64,000 nucleotides of DNA, from NCBI GenBank assembly GCA_965222425.1, contig CBDCTW010000022.1, forward strand, positions 620,001-684,000. The letters run 5' to 3'. Below the pieces are notes generated by a model. That model saw only the letters and a list, made by a program, of their open reading frames with translations. It had not been told where the DNA came from and made no database searches. Each line of letters starts with the position of its first letter. The stretch's first letter is position 1. Positions 7,572 to 16,475 of this stretch are shown piece by piece. A program made the position numbers and the translations under genes. Origin of the DNA: CBDCNP01 sp965222425. GTDB taxonomy: Bacteria; Acidobacteriota; Vicinamibacteria; Marinacidobacterales; DATDRI01.

Positions 7572-8927
7572 ATGCCTGCCGACGTCCCGGAAGTAAGACC
7601 GTCTAGTTCCGAACGCCATTTCCTCAAGGCACTCGGCCCCGGTTTGCTGCTCGCCGCGGTGGCCGTCGGCGTATCCCATCTCGTGCAATCCACTCGTGCC
7701 GGGGCGGTGTACGGTTTCGCGATGCTTCCCTTCATCGTGGCCGCCGTCGCGACAAAGTATCCGACCTACCGTTTTGCACCCCAATACACCCAGGCGACGG
7801 GCGTCTCCATGGTTGAGGGATTCCGACGCCAAGGCCTGTGGGCGCTCACCCTGTTCGCGTTGGTCTTCTCGATCCCGGCCTTCGTCGCCGTCGCCGCGGT
7901 GACGATTGTGACCGGCGGGGTCGCCAAGACCGCCTTCTATCTCGGGGCGAGTCCCGCCAACATAACCGTCGTGATACTTGTTATCACTGCCGTCTTGTTG
8001 ATCACGGGCCGGTATCACTGGCTCGATCTTCTGGTGAAGCCTCTAATGTTGGTCCTCACCGTAACGACCGTGGCCGCCACGGTACTCGTTATCCCATACA
8101 TCGATTGGTCTCGTTCCGGGGACCTTTGGCCGGCCGCCTTCGACATGAGAACGATATTGTTCGTCGCCGCTCTCATTGGATGGATGCCTGCACCACTCGA
8201 GTCGGCGGTCATCCATACCTTGTGGTTAAGAGCCAAGGTCCAGGACACCGCCTACCGGCCGAGTGGGAGAGAATCGTCCATCGATTTCCACATCGGTTAC
8301 GTGGCTACGCTGTTGCTGGCGGTCTGTTTTCTGGTGCTCGGCACCGGCGTCATGCATGGGAAGGGCCTTCAATTCGAAGGGAGTGCCGGAGGCTTCGCCG
8401 CACAGGTGATGGCTCTCTATACGGAGACACTGGGCAACTGGAGTCGGCCGCTTATTGGAGCCGCGGCGTTGGCGGTGATGTACTCCACGGTGATCGCAGT
8501 GATCGACGGATTCTCGAGGATCACCGCCTCGATAATCTTGTGTTTTCGTGGCCCTGAGGACCCCTCACCCTATCCTCTCCCAAAGGGAGAGGGTATAAAG
8601 GAAGGCGGCCATCATCGACCGGCGAAGGCGCGCGGTCTGGATGCGTGGAACGTTCTCTATGTCATTTCTATCGTGATGTTCTGTGTGGGCCCGGTGATGA
8701 TCCACCTGTTCTTCTTGAGATCGTTCAAGACGCTGATAGATATCGCGACAACACTTTCGTTTCTCACAACGCCTGTATTGGCCTTCCTGATCCACCGATC
8801 CATCATGAGCGCAGATGTCCCCGCAGAAGCGAAGCCGGGACGGGCCTGCTGGGGCTACAGCTTGTTTTGCATTGGAGTGTTGACGGCCTTTGCCGTCGGG
8901 TATTTGTTTTTGTTGGTGGTACGCTGA
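7572..8927 (+). CDS. Nramp-like divalent metal transporter family protein with a repeat-derived insert
   Basis: About 451 residues with ten or eleven membrane helices and the general Nramp layout (FLKALGPGLLLAAVAVG near the start). The canonical helix-1 metal motif DPGN is replaced by VSHLVQSTRAGA, and the helix-6 MPH motif reads WMPAPLE, so metal selectivity may differ from true Mn/Fe Nramps. Residues around 330-355 (DPSPYPLPKGEGIKEGG) are encoded by a palindromic repeat that keeps the frame in an inter-helix loop. The native start is ATG 7572. The mobile element now separates it from its original AAAAGGAAAA ribosome site, and a new in-frame ATG at 7527 lies in the element end. Expression may be altered. 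Confidence 0.75.
   Translation: MPADVPEVRPSSSERHFLKALGPGLLLAAVAVGVSHLVQSTRAGAVYGFAMLPFIVAAVATKYPTYRFAPQYTQATGVSMVEGFRRQGLWALTLFALVFSIPAFVAVAAVTIVTGGVAKTAFYLGASPANITVVILVITAVLLITGRYHWLDLLVKPLMLVLTVTTVAATVLVIPYIDWSRSGDLWPAAFDMRTILFVAALIGWMPAPLESAVIHTLWLRAKVQDTAYRPSGRESSIDFHIGYVATLLLAVCFLVLGTGVMHGKGLQFEGSAGGFAAQVMALYTETLGNWSRPLIGAAALAVMYSTVIAVIDGFSRITASIILCFRGPEDPSPYPLPKGEGIKEGGHHRPAKARGLDAWNVLYVISIVMFCVGPVMIHLFFLRSFKTLIDIATTLSFLTTPVLAFLIHRSIMSADVPAEAKPGRACWGYSLFCIGVLTAFAVGYLFLLVVR
8555..8612. repeat. Dispersed palindromic repeat, copy C, inside a coding sequence
   Basis: The core CCTCTCCC AAA GGGAGAGG at 8574-8592 is flanked by CCCCTCACCCTAT and GTATAAAGGAAGGCGGCCAT. It matches the copies at 5821 and 43897 on both sides, so the unit is at least about 50 bp. 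It contributes an uninterrupted reading frame in the transporter. Confidence 0.75.
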
Positions 8928-8954
8928 GACATCATTCTTAGAAAGGACAAGTCC

Positions 8955-10319
8955 ATGATCCCCGATCTTCGCACCGTACTGGACGTCTTTGAATCCAATA
9001 ATGAGTTGATCCGGATCAAAGAAGAGGTCGATCTGAATTATCAGATTACCGCGTTCTGCCGCCTGGTGTCCGACGCGAACGGCCCCGCCCTTTTGTTCGA
9101 GCGCATCAAAGGACACACCGTGCCCCTGGCGGTCAATCTTTTTGGGACACGACGACGCATCGCATTGGCCCTCGAGACTACGGAACACCAAATGACGGAG
9201 CGAAATCTGGAATGTCTCAAGAAACCCTTACCTCCCAAAATGGTGGAAGCGGATCTCTCCAACTGGGTGGTCATGAAAGGGGCAGATGTCGATCTATATA
9301 GCTTGCCGCATTCGATCTGGAACGTGGGAGACGGGGGGCCATTCGTGACGGCGGGAGTCGTGATGGCCCCACAGGAAAGCGGCGGGTACAACGCCGGGAT
9401 CTATCGAATGCAGATACACGGCAAGAATCGCTGCGGGGTTTATATGGCCCCCGATCACCATGTACGTAGGTTGCTGGAGGCGCCGGGTCGGACCGAAACG
9501 GTGGAGATCTCGGTCGCCCTAGGCCCCCCTCCGGCGCTGTTTCTCGCGGCGAGCTCGGACTTCGCTGTCAACGAGAGCGAGGTATCGATAGCGGGTGCTC
9601 TTCAGGGAGAACCCTTGGAGTTCGCCACGGGACTAACCGTGAGCGTGCCGTGGCCGATTCGATCGGAAATCATCATTGAAGGTACGTTGGACGGGAGCTT
9701 GGCCGACGAGGGTCCTTTCGTCGAGTTCACGGGTTACACGACAGGGTCAGGACCGGCTCCGGTCATGGACGTCACAGCGATCTATCACCGTCCTCGACCG
9801 ATCTATCACGCCGCGTATGTGGGCAAGCCGCCCAACGAAACGGCAACGGTCTGGCGTGAAATAGAGGAAGCGAAGGCCCTCCGGGTCCTCCAAGAGCGCT
9901 TTCCCATCGTCAAGGGACTGCACCGACCTCCTCAAATCGGGCGGGACTTCTGGTGTGTCATATCGGTGGACTCTGAACGTGCCAAACCAGGAATGATCGG
10001 AAACCTGCTACTCGGCGCCGCCTACTGCCTTCCGCGCCCGAAATTCCTCATCGTCGTGGATGATGATGTCGACATCTACCGGCTCGAGGACGTGCTCTGG
10101 GCTTTGAGCATGCGCGTAAACCCCGAACGCGACAGTTTCTTTGCACCCAACACCATGACGTCCGGTTTGGATCCCTGCGGACCCTCTCCACCCTTGACCT
10201 CGAAGCTTTTGATCGACGCCACCAAGAAAAAAGGTTTCCGGGGCCGGCTCGGCATGCCGACCGAGGAAGCCTTCGATTTCGCGCGCAAGACTCTAGCCAA
10301 GTACATGCCAAACAAATGA
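8955..10319 (+). CDS. UbiD-family prenyl-FMN-dependent (de)carboxylase
   Basis: 454 residues, the usual UbiD length, with an AGAAAGGA ribosome site. Active-site landmarks are present: Arg151 in GIYRMQ (equivalent to the fungal Fdc1 arginine) and the two glutamates E252 and E257 in EGPFVEFTGY. UbiD enzymes use prenylated FMN with Mn2+ and K+ to remove or add carboxyl groups on unsaturated or aromatic acids. The gene follows the Nramp-like transporter by 27 bases and is followed by an LLM flavoprotein and a PNPOx-fold protein, with ubiX convergent downstream. Its substrate is unlikely to be the ubiquinone precursor, because no ubi genes are near. Confidence 0.9.
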   Translation: MIPDLRTVLDVFESNNELIRIKEEVDLNYQITAFCRLVSDANGPALLFERIKGHTVPLAVNLFGTRRRIALALETTEHQMTERNLECLKKPLPPKMVEADLSNWVVMKGADVDLYSLPHSIWNVGDGGPFVTAGVVMAPQESGGYNAGIYRMQIHGKNRCGVYMAPDHHVRRLLEAPGRTETVEISVALGPPPALFLAASSDFAVNESEVSIAGALQGEPLEFATGLTVSVPWPIRSEIIIEGTLDGSLADEGPFVEFTGYTTGSGPAPVMDVTAIYHRPRPIYHAAYVGKPPNETATVWREIEEAKALRVLQERFPIVKGLHRPPQIGRDFWCVISVDSERAKPGMIGNLLLGAAYCLPRPKFLIVVDDDVDIYRLEDVLWALSMRVNPERDSFFAPNTMTSGLDPCGPSPPLTSKLLIDATKKKGFRGRLGMPTEEAFDFARKTLAKYMPNK

Positions 10320-10345
10320 AGGCCCGGATCTAAGGAGAACAACCG

Positions 10346-11332
10346 ATGGAGTTCGGAGTCTACTTACCCCACGCCGGACCCCTCTGCGGCGCGGAGGCGG
10401 TCCGCGACGTCGCTCAAGCGGCGGAGGAGCTCGGCTTCGCTTCGGTTTGGGTCAACGACCACATCCCCCACACGCTCAAGTGGTCAGCTAAATTTCTGTG
10501 CGTCGGCTCGCTCGACGCGCCGAACAAGCCCGATCACCTCGAAGCCATTACCTCACTGAGTTACGTCGCCGCCTCGACGAGCAAGGTAAGACTTGGTTTC
10601 ACGGTCCTTGTCCTGCCGTTCCGCTCACCGGCGCTCCTGGCGAAGCAGTGTGCGACTCTCGATGTGTACTCCGGGGGGCGTCTGATCTTTGGCGTCGGTG
10701 CCGGAGGGGTCGAACCGGAGTTTCGAGCGTTGGACATCCCCTTCAAAGGTCGCGCTGGCGAAACCGTTCGCTCGATGCGGTCGATTCGCAAGTATTGGGA
10801 AACAGGTGCTCTCGACGCGCAAGTGGACGGTGAGGATTCGACGTTCGAGCTACTTCCGCGCCCGGTGCAGCAACCGGCCCCGCCCATCTGGTTTGGTGGC
10901 CATACTCCCTGGGCGCTCCGGACCACCGCTCGTCATTCGGAGGGTTGGCTTCCTTTTGCGCTCACGTTGAAGGAGTACCAGACGAAGCTGCAAGAATTAG
11001 ACGCGGTGCTCACCGAGCTCGAACGTCCGCGCCCGACTCTCGCCACGCAACACTTGATCGTGATCGACGAGGACAGCAAGCGAGCCGAGGAACGTGCCGG
11101 CAAAACTCTGACCGCCAGGTTCGGGAATTTGGAAAAAGGGCTCGAAAAATCTCTGGTAGGCAGCCCGAATCAAGTGCTCTTGAAACTCCGCGCCTACAAA
11201 AGCTTGGGGGCGGAACATGTGATCTTGGGTTTCATATCGACGACGGTCAACGAGATGCTGGATGACATGCGCCTCTTCGCCACCACGATCCTACCAACCT
11301 TCCAATCGGCTCCCAAGAAAGAGACCCCATGA
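10346..11332 (+). CDS. LLM-class flavin- or F420-dependent oxidoreductase
   Basis: 328 residues in a luciferase-like TIM barrel: MEFGVYLPHAGPL at the start, the GFASVWVNDHIPH strand/helix, LGFTVLVLPFRSPALLAKQ, the VYSGGRLIFGVGAGG block and PPIWFGGHTPWALRTTARH near the C-terminus. These blocks are typical of monooxygenases or F420-dependent dehydrogenases, and the sequence does not let me choose between FMN and F420. A TAAGGAGAAC ribosome site precedes the ATG. It lies between ubiD and a PNPOx-fold gene, which it overlaps by ATGA, so the three should be co-translated. A role in oxidising the product or substrate of the UbiD step is inference from position. Confidence 0.85.
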   Translation: MEFGVYLPHAGPLCGAEAVRDVAQAAEELGFASVWVNDHIPHTLKWSAKFLCVGSLDAPNKPDHLEAITSLSYVAASTSKVRLGFTVLVLPFRSPALLAKQCATLDVYSGGRLIFGVGAGGVEPEFRALDIPFKGRAGETVRSMRSIRKYWETGALDAQVDGEDSTFELLPRPVQQPAPPIWFGGHTPWALRTTARHSEGWLPFALTLKEYQTKLQELDAVLTELERPRPTLATQHLIVIDEDSKRAEERAGKTLTARFGNLEKGLEKSLVGSPNQVLLKLRAYKSLGAEHVILGFISTTVNEMLDDMRLFATTILPTFQSAPKKETP

Positions 11333-11784
11333 GCGCGACGGTAACGACCGAGCTAACCGACGCACAGTTTCAGACACTGCAACCGGGATGCGCCGGTCTA
11401 TTCGTGACGGTCGGAGAGGATTTTTTTCCGACCACCGCATTCGTGTGGACTGTTGCGGCGTCTCGCAAGAAGGTGCGATTCGGGACCGAGGGAGGCGCCA
11501 CCCTCGCCAACCTCGAGCGTGAGAGAAAGGCCTCGCTCCAGGTCATTGGCACCCAAAATCGAATTTTCTTGATCAAGGGCAATACATCCCTCGCGAAACC
11601 GCGCTTGGAAGCTCTGCCCTTCGAGAGCGCGATGATGAGCTTGGAGGTGGCAGAGGTTAGAGATCAGACCTGGCCCGAGGTCTACGTGCGCGAGCTTTCC
11701 TACAAGTGGACCTCCGACCGTCGTGAAGAGTGGCTTGGCATCGAGCAAGCCGTCTACCGAGAGATGAGGGACTGGAAGGACTGA
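11329..11784 (+). CDS. Pyridoxamine 5'-phosphate oxidase-fold (split beta-barrel) flavin/F420-binding protein
   Basis: 151 residues, single domain: CAGLFVTVGEDFFPTTAFVWTV, then VRFGTEGGATLANLERERKASLQV, then a C-terminal SYKWTSDRREEW helix. This is the pattern of small PNPOx-like proteins that bind FMN, F420 or heme and often act as reductases. The start overlaps the stop of the LLM oxidoreductase gene (ATGA), so translation is probably coupled. Together with UbiD and the LLM enzyme it forms a compact flavoprotein group. Its exact cofactor is not determinable here. Confidence 0.75.
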   Translation: MSATVTTELTDAQFQTLQPGCAGLFVTVGEDFFPTTAFVWTVAASRKKVRFGTEGGATLANLERERKASLQVIGTQNRIFLIKGNTSLAKPRLEALPFESAMMSLEVAEVRDQTWPEVYVRELSYKWTSDRREEWLGIEQAVYREMRDWKD

Positions 11785-11800
11785 AGCGACGGCGATCGAC

Positions 11801-12400
11801 TCAGTTTTGCGATTGTTCCCCGGTCGACATAACGCCGTCCCAGCGGGGTGCCTCGTCGAGATGAATCCCTAGCTGATCCAGCACCCGCATCACCGTTTGA
11901 TCGACGATTTCAGCGACCGTTTCCGGACGATGGTAAAAAGCCGGCACCGGAGGGGAGATCACCACCCCCATCCGCGCGAGCTTCAGCATGTTCTCGAGAT
12001 GCACCGCGTTGAGGGGTGCCTCGCGAACGACGAGCACCAGCTTCCGTTGCTCCTTCAAGACCACGTCCGCCGCCCGGTGAATGAGATTGTCGCTCACGCC
12101 GGTCGCGATGGCGCCGAGCGTTCTCACACTGCAGGGAGCAACGATCATGCCCAACGTTTGAAACGAACCACTCGAGATCTTCGCCCCTTGATCGTTCTGC
12201 GCGCAGGTGTAGGTTGCCATCTCCTGCACCTGCTCTACGGTGTACGACGTCTCGTGAATCAGCGTTCGTGCACCCCACTTGCTGATGATCAGGTAGGTCT
12301 CGACATTCGCTTTCGCGAGCATCTGCAACGCCCGGACGCCGTAGATCGTACCGGTCGCACCGGTGATGGCGACGATGATTTTCCGGGCCGGCTCACTCAT
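11801..12400 (-). CDS. ubiX: Flavin prenyltransferase UbiX
   Basis: 199 residues, full length for the family. It starts KIIVAITGATGTIYGVRALQ (the FMN phosphate loop), then has the IVAPCSVRTLGAIATGVSDNLIHRAADV block and KLVLVVREAPLNAVHLENM, ending with MGVVISPPVPAFYHRP, all standard UbiX signatures. UbiX attaches dimethylallyl to FMN to make the cofactor that UbiD enzymes need. It is convergent with the ubiD-LLM-PNPOx operon, 16 bases from its end, giving a self-contained UbiD plus cofactor-maker locus. No strong ribosome site precedes the ATG. Confidence 0.92.
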   Translation of the reverse strand: MSEPARKIIVAITGATGTIYGVRALQMLAKANVETYLIISKWGARTLIHETSYTVEQVQEMATYTCAQNDQGAKISSGSFQTLGMIVAPCSVRTLGAIATGVSDNLIHRAADVVLKEQRKLVLVVREAPLNAVHLENMLKLARMGVVISPPVPAFYHRPETVAEIVDQTVMRVLDQLGIHLDEAPRWDGVMSTGEQSQN

Positions 12401-12523
12401 GGAACGACAAGTTACCTCAGCTGCACAAGAGGACGCGAACCTGTTGTTGCGCGGCGGCGGTTACTTCGTGAGAACATACGACGTGCTTATAACGAGGCCA
12501 GCAATTGGAACCGCCCTCCGGTG

Positions 12524-13954
12524 TCACGCCTCGATGAATCTCGCCGCAAACTGAACGAAGCGGTAGACGTCTGCGAAGTTGGTTACCAGCCCGAGCGAGA
12601 CTCTCACCGCCCCGGTGCTCTTTCCATCGATACACATGCGGAAATCGTCGAGCGTGAGGTTGGTGTGCTGGCCGAAACAGGCCGAGAGCTCCGACTTCGA
12701 GAGCTCGAGCGCCGTCTCCCCGGCGCCAGGATTGCAAAAACAACCGGTGCGTAACGAGATCCGCTCTTTCGCGGCCTCTTTCTCGATGATGAGGTGATCG
12801 ATGACCTCGTCGTCGGCGCGGTAGAAGTTCATGGTGACGGTACCACCACGCCACTCGACCGACGGTGCCCCGTAAAGCCGAACCAAAGAAGCGCCGTTGC
12901 GGTGCTGCAAGTCCTGGAGGCCCTCGATGAGCCAGGCAGTGAGACAACGCACTCGCCGATGGATAGTATCGAGCCCGATGGAAGCCAGGTGTGAGAGCCC
13001 GATCTCGACCCCCGGAAGGGAGAGATAGTTCACGGTTCCGTCTTCGAAGGCCGCCTCCCCTTCCGCCAGGTTGTACCGATCCACCTGGACCGAAGCCACC
13101 GTGATCGTCCCGCCGGCGAACCAGGGACGCCGGAGCTTTTGTAGGGCTTTTCGTCGGGCGATGAGTGCTCCGACTCCGGTGGGATAGCCGAACATCTTAT
13201 AGAAGGACAAGGCGACGAAATCCGGATGCCACCGGCCCAGATCCAGTCGATTGGTAGGCACGAACGCCGCCGCGTCCAGGAGCACATCCCAGCCCTTCGC
13301 CTGGGCCTTTGGAATCCAAGCCAAAGGATGCTGGACCCCCGAGAAATTGGACTGGGCCGGGAAAGCGAACAGATTGTGCCCTTCTCGCTCAGCCGAGCCG
13401 AGCACACGCTGAAGCATCGTCTCATCCACCCGCATCTCGGGAGGGAGAATTGACAGGTAGGTAGTCTCCGCCCCATGCGCCCGGCAGTACTCTCGGATGC
13501 CGTTGACCAAGTTGTGATTGTCGAAAGTCAACAAGAAATGGCCACCCTTTTCGAAGGGGTAGGACTCGCCCACGAGCTTCAAGGCGCCGCTCGCGTTCGG
13601 GGTGAAGATAACCAGATACTCTTCACTCGAAGCGTTGAAAAACTCGAATACGTGCCGGCGGCACTCCTCAACCAGCTCGGTCGTAGCAAGTGAGGTGGGG
13701 TTGGTGGAATGGGGGTTGCCGAAGGTCCGCTCCCGAAGAAGCTCCAGGTGCCGGCGTACCTGGGAGTCGGAATAAAGCCCCCCGCCGGTGTAGTCGAGAT
13801 AGATCTGCCCCGCGGCATCGAGTCGGCCATAGTCACGCGACCGCAGCTCATCGAGAGCACGGGTCGAACGGAACTCGGGATGCGCCTCCTCGAAGGCGGC
13901 GAACGCCGACGCATAGTCGGTGCCACCCGAATCAGTGACCACGCCTTCAATCAC
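12524..13954 (-). CDS. Class V aminotransferase-fold PLP enzyme (cysteine desulfurase / Moco-sulfurase-like)
   Basis: 476 residues from a GTG with an AGGAGGAGT ribosome site. Landmarks of the class V fold: YLDYTGGGLYSDSQVRRHLE, FTPNASGALKLVGESYPF, DVLLDAAAFVPTNRLDLG (PLP Asp) and VALSFYKMFGYPTGVGALIAR with the Schiff-base lysine. A cysteine-bearing loop (SLRTGCFCNPGA) sits where desulfurases keep the catalytic cysteine, and the similarity is greatest to the N-terminal domain of molybdenum-cofactor sulfurases. No MOSC domain follows and no Fe-S or Mo enzyme gene is nearby, so the sulfur acceptor is unknown. It may be a stand-alone cysteine desulfurase. Confidence 0.85.
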   Translation of the reverse strand: MIEGVVTDSGGTDYASAFAAFEEAHPEFRSTRALDELRSRDYGRLDAAGQIYLDYTGGGLYSDSQVRRHLELLRERTFGNPHSTNPTSLATTELVEECRRHVFEFFNASSEEYLVIFTPNASGALKLVGESYPFEKGGHFLLTFDNHNLVNGIREYCRAHGAETTYLSILPPEMRVDETMLQRVLGSAEREGHNLFAFPAQSNFSGVQHPLAWIPKAQAKGWDVLLDAAAFVPTNRLDLGRWHPDFVALSFYKMFGYPTGVGALIARRKALQKLRRPWFAGGTITVASVQVDRYNLAEGEAAFEDGTVNYLSLPGVEIGLSHLASIGLDTIHRRVRCLTAWLIEGLQDLQHRNGASLVRLYGAPSVEWRGGTVTMNFYRADDEVIDHLIIEKEAAKERISLRTGCFCNPGAGETALELSKSELSACFGQHTNLTLDDFRMCIDGKSTGAVRVSLGLVTNFADVYRFVQFAARFIEA

Positions 13955-14134
13955 GGTCTACACTCCTCCTGTTCGAGCCGCTCAGATTCTCGGCCACTGC
14001 CGCTTCTATCGTCACTGTAACATCCTTATCTGGACTCCTCCTCCAGTCAAGCCTCCCTTGATACTACTCATGCCCAAAATCCACACCTCATGAACCAAAC
14101 CCAGCACGTCATGCCCAAATTCGGCTTCTCATGC

Positions 14135-15160
14135 TAGAAAGGCCCTAGTGAACGAAAACGCCCGCATTCTCCTTGACCCGGCGGACTCCCTACTCGTCCC
14201 CATCGATCCTTCGACATGTACTACCTGGAAGCCGTCGGCAGCGGTGTCGGCTATCACAAGCCCGCACTCTCGCCGCGCCGGTTCACCCCCGAGGATCTCA
14301 ACGAGTATTTCGTACACGACCGTTGTATGCGGGAGTCAGGGCACGACACGACGTATCGCTGGGACACGGACGGGAATCGCTGCGCGGACTTCGTTACCGT
14401 GGATCTGAACTCTCTCCTGTACAAGGTGGAACTGGATTTGGCCCGAACGATCGGGCAGGAGTTCGAGGGTGAACTGAAGAAAGAGGATGGCCGAATCTCG
14501 AGCAGTCAGATCTGGAAGGACCGGGCTCGCCGCCGCCGTCAGCTCATCAGAGAGCATCTGTGGGACCCTGGGCGGTCGCTTTTCTTCGACTATCACCGAA
14601 CAACCGGCTTGTGGCGCAACTACGTGAGCGCCACGACGTTCTATCCTCTGTGGGCCTGGAACGGTGAGAGCAGGAGCACTTCGATTCTCGAGGAGGACGA
14701 AATCGAAGCTTTCGTTGATGTCGCTATTGGCCTGTTGAGGGCTCCGGGAGGCATTCTGGCCTCGACCGAGGCCTCTCGTGGTCCCCTTTCCAGTCGGCGA
14801 AAGGCGCGTCAGTGGGACTATCCCAACGGGTGGGCGCCACACCAGATGATCCTTTGGGAGGGGCTTCGCTCCCACGGATACGATGAGATCGCGCAGGAAC
14901 TCATCTACCGTTGGTTATACACCATCACACGCAACGGCGTGGACTACAACGGGACGATCCCCTAGAAATTCGACGTTGTAGAGCGGTCTCACCAAGTCTT
15001 CGGCGAGTACGGGAATGTAGGAACGAAGTTCGAGTACATAACCCAGGAGGGCTTCGGCTGGATGAACGCTTCTTACCAGGTCGGCTTGGCGATGCTGAAT
15101 CCAGAGTATCGGAAACAGCTCGACCGGCTGGTTCTGCCAGAGGAGTTGTTCGAGCGCTAA
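14135..15160 (+). pseudogene. Alpha,alpha-trehalase (GH37), truncated and with an internal stop
   Basis: The C-terminal half of a GH37 trehalase is clear: MRESGHDTTYRW, VDLNSLLYKVELDLAR, the second family signature QWDYPNGWAP and QEGFGWMNASYQVG. The first signature and the N-terminal half are absent. A TAG at 14963-14965 replaces what should be the Glu of the EKFDVVE motif, 51 codons after the signature glutamine. That is where the catalytic base of E. coli trehalase lies as I recall it. One base change (GAG to TAG) explains it. Translation beyond the stop remains in frame to 15160, so the nonsense change is recent relative to the 5' loss. Confidence 0.85.
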
Positions 15161-15193
15161 ACGGAGGTCCCAGGCGCTCGGGGGGAGCTGGCG

Positions 15194-16213
15194 CTATTTT
15201 TCCTTGTTGCCTTCACGACGCTTCAAGCCGGGCGGAGCAACCTCGCAGTTAGCCCCGCAGTTCAATGGTCGGGACGCTTGGCGCTTCGACTTAATTTTGC
15301 GTACGAGGCTGACCAGGCCGCACCGCCGAGCTACGTGCTTCAGGCGCTGCAGTGGCGTCATTCTAACCGCTGCTTTCCTTCCACCGTACATCTGAGGAAG
15401 ATACGCACCCGTCGCGACGTCCTTTTTATGCAGCCATTCAATCCGTCCAAGAAACGGATCGGATCTCTGTGGCTGGTAGTAGAGGCAGTTCTCGAAGTAG
15501 TAGTGCGTTACCTGACTGTGCCGTGTCCGTTTTCGGTCCCGGACTGGCGCTCCGCCGTGAACCAGGTTGGCCGCCCACAAAAGAGCCCGGCCAGCCGGAC
15601 CCGAAAAGGTTCTCGACTGAAGCCCTGCTTGCTCCAGTAAGCGCCCCATCCGGTCCTCGTAGACGGGATAGAGCTCGTGCCCTTTTTGCCGACTCCCGAG
15701 GAGACCGAAATGTGAGTGATCCAGATAAGGAAGTTTGTGACTGCGCGGATAGTACAGGACCGGGCCGTTGTTCTCGTCGATAGGCTCGAGTGCAATCCAG
15801 ACGCCGCACACGAAGCCCGCAGGCACCGAGTTGAAGTGGAATGAGTCCGCGTGCGGCCTTTGTTCCGTACCGCGCGCAAAATTGAGCGTCTGCATTGCCA
15901 GCGGTTTCCTGCGGTAAATGCTGCGAAGGAGAGAGAGAATCTCCGGGAGAATCGCCAAACGTTTCACCTCGGGAATCTCTTCCCACGCATCCATGAGGCG
16001 CAGCCGATAGTCGGCTCGCCTCGAGCACTCGGTGACGATACGTCGCGCGAGCTCCTCGAAATCGGGGATGTCGAGGTCCAAGAGCAAATATCCTTCGTCG
16101 GCAAAGAACTTCACTTTCTGCCTTGTGGAGACGTCCAGCTCGCTCTCCTCGAGAAGCTGTTCGAACGCTGGGCTCTCGATCCACGGGATGTTCAAGTCTT
16201 CATTCATCGACAT
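15194..16213 (-). CDS. Phytanoyl-CoA dioxygenase (PhyH)-family Fe(II)/2-oxoglutarate oxygenase
   Basis: About 339 residues from ATG 16213; ATG 16207 is an alternative. The jelly-roll core shows the iron motif HADSFHFNS (His-x-Asp), then GVWIALEPIDENNGPVLYYP with RSHKLPY, and the distal histidine in AANLVHGGAPVRD followed by the oxoglutarate-binding Arg region (RTRHSQVTHYYF). PhyH proteins hydroxylate diverse lipids, natural products or toxins, and the substrate is unknown. The gene is convergent with the trehalase remnant, 33 bases away, and has no obvious operon partner. Confidence 0.85.
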   Translation of the reverse strand: MSMNEDLNIPWIESPAFEQLLEESELDVSTRQKVKFFADEGYLLLDLDIPDFEELARRIVTECSRRADYRLRLMDAWEEIPEVKRLAILPEILSLLRSIYRRKPLAMQTLNFARGTEQRPHADSFHFNSVPAGFVCGVWIALEPIDENNGPVLYYPRSHKLPYLDHSHFGLLGSRQKGHELYPVYEDRMGRLLEQAGLQSRTFSGPAGRALLWAANLVHGGAPVRDRKRTRHSQVTHYYFENCLYYQPQRSDPFLGRIEWLHKKDVATGAYLPQMYGGRKAAVRMTPLQRLKHVARRCGLVSLVRKIKSKRQASRPLNCGANCEVAPPGLKRREGNKEK

Positions 16214-16475
16214 GTTGCGTATGTTAGAGCAACGCGTTGGCGAGCGGCAAATGTTTGGGAGCACATCGCGGAAACAGGCCCATCCACGCCGCCGGGATAG
16301 ATATGCCCGCCACTAGAGTTGAGGCGAGACGAATGTGCTCATTGCAAAACATTATAGCCGGTGCCACTTCCGGCTGCATCTTACCCTGTGGATTACATCG
16401 TCGGGTTAGCTGCTCTCGTTGTTAGGCATCCCTGCAGTCTGATAAAGCATTGGCTCTACCAGGGAGAGTTTCGAG

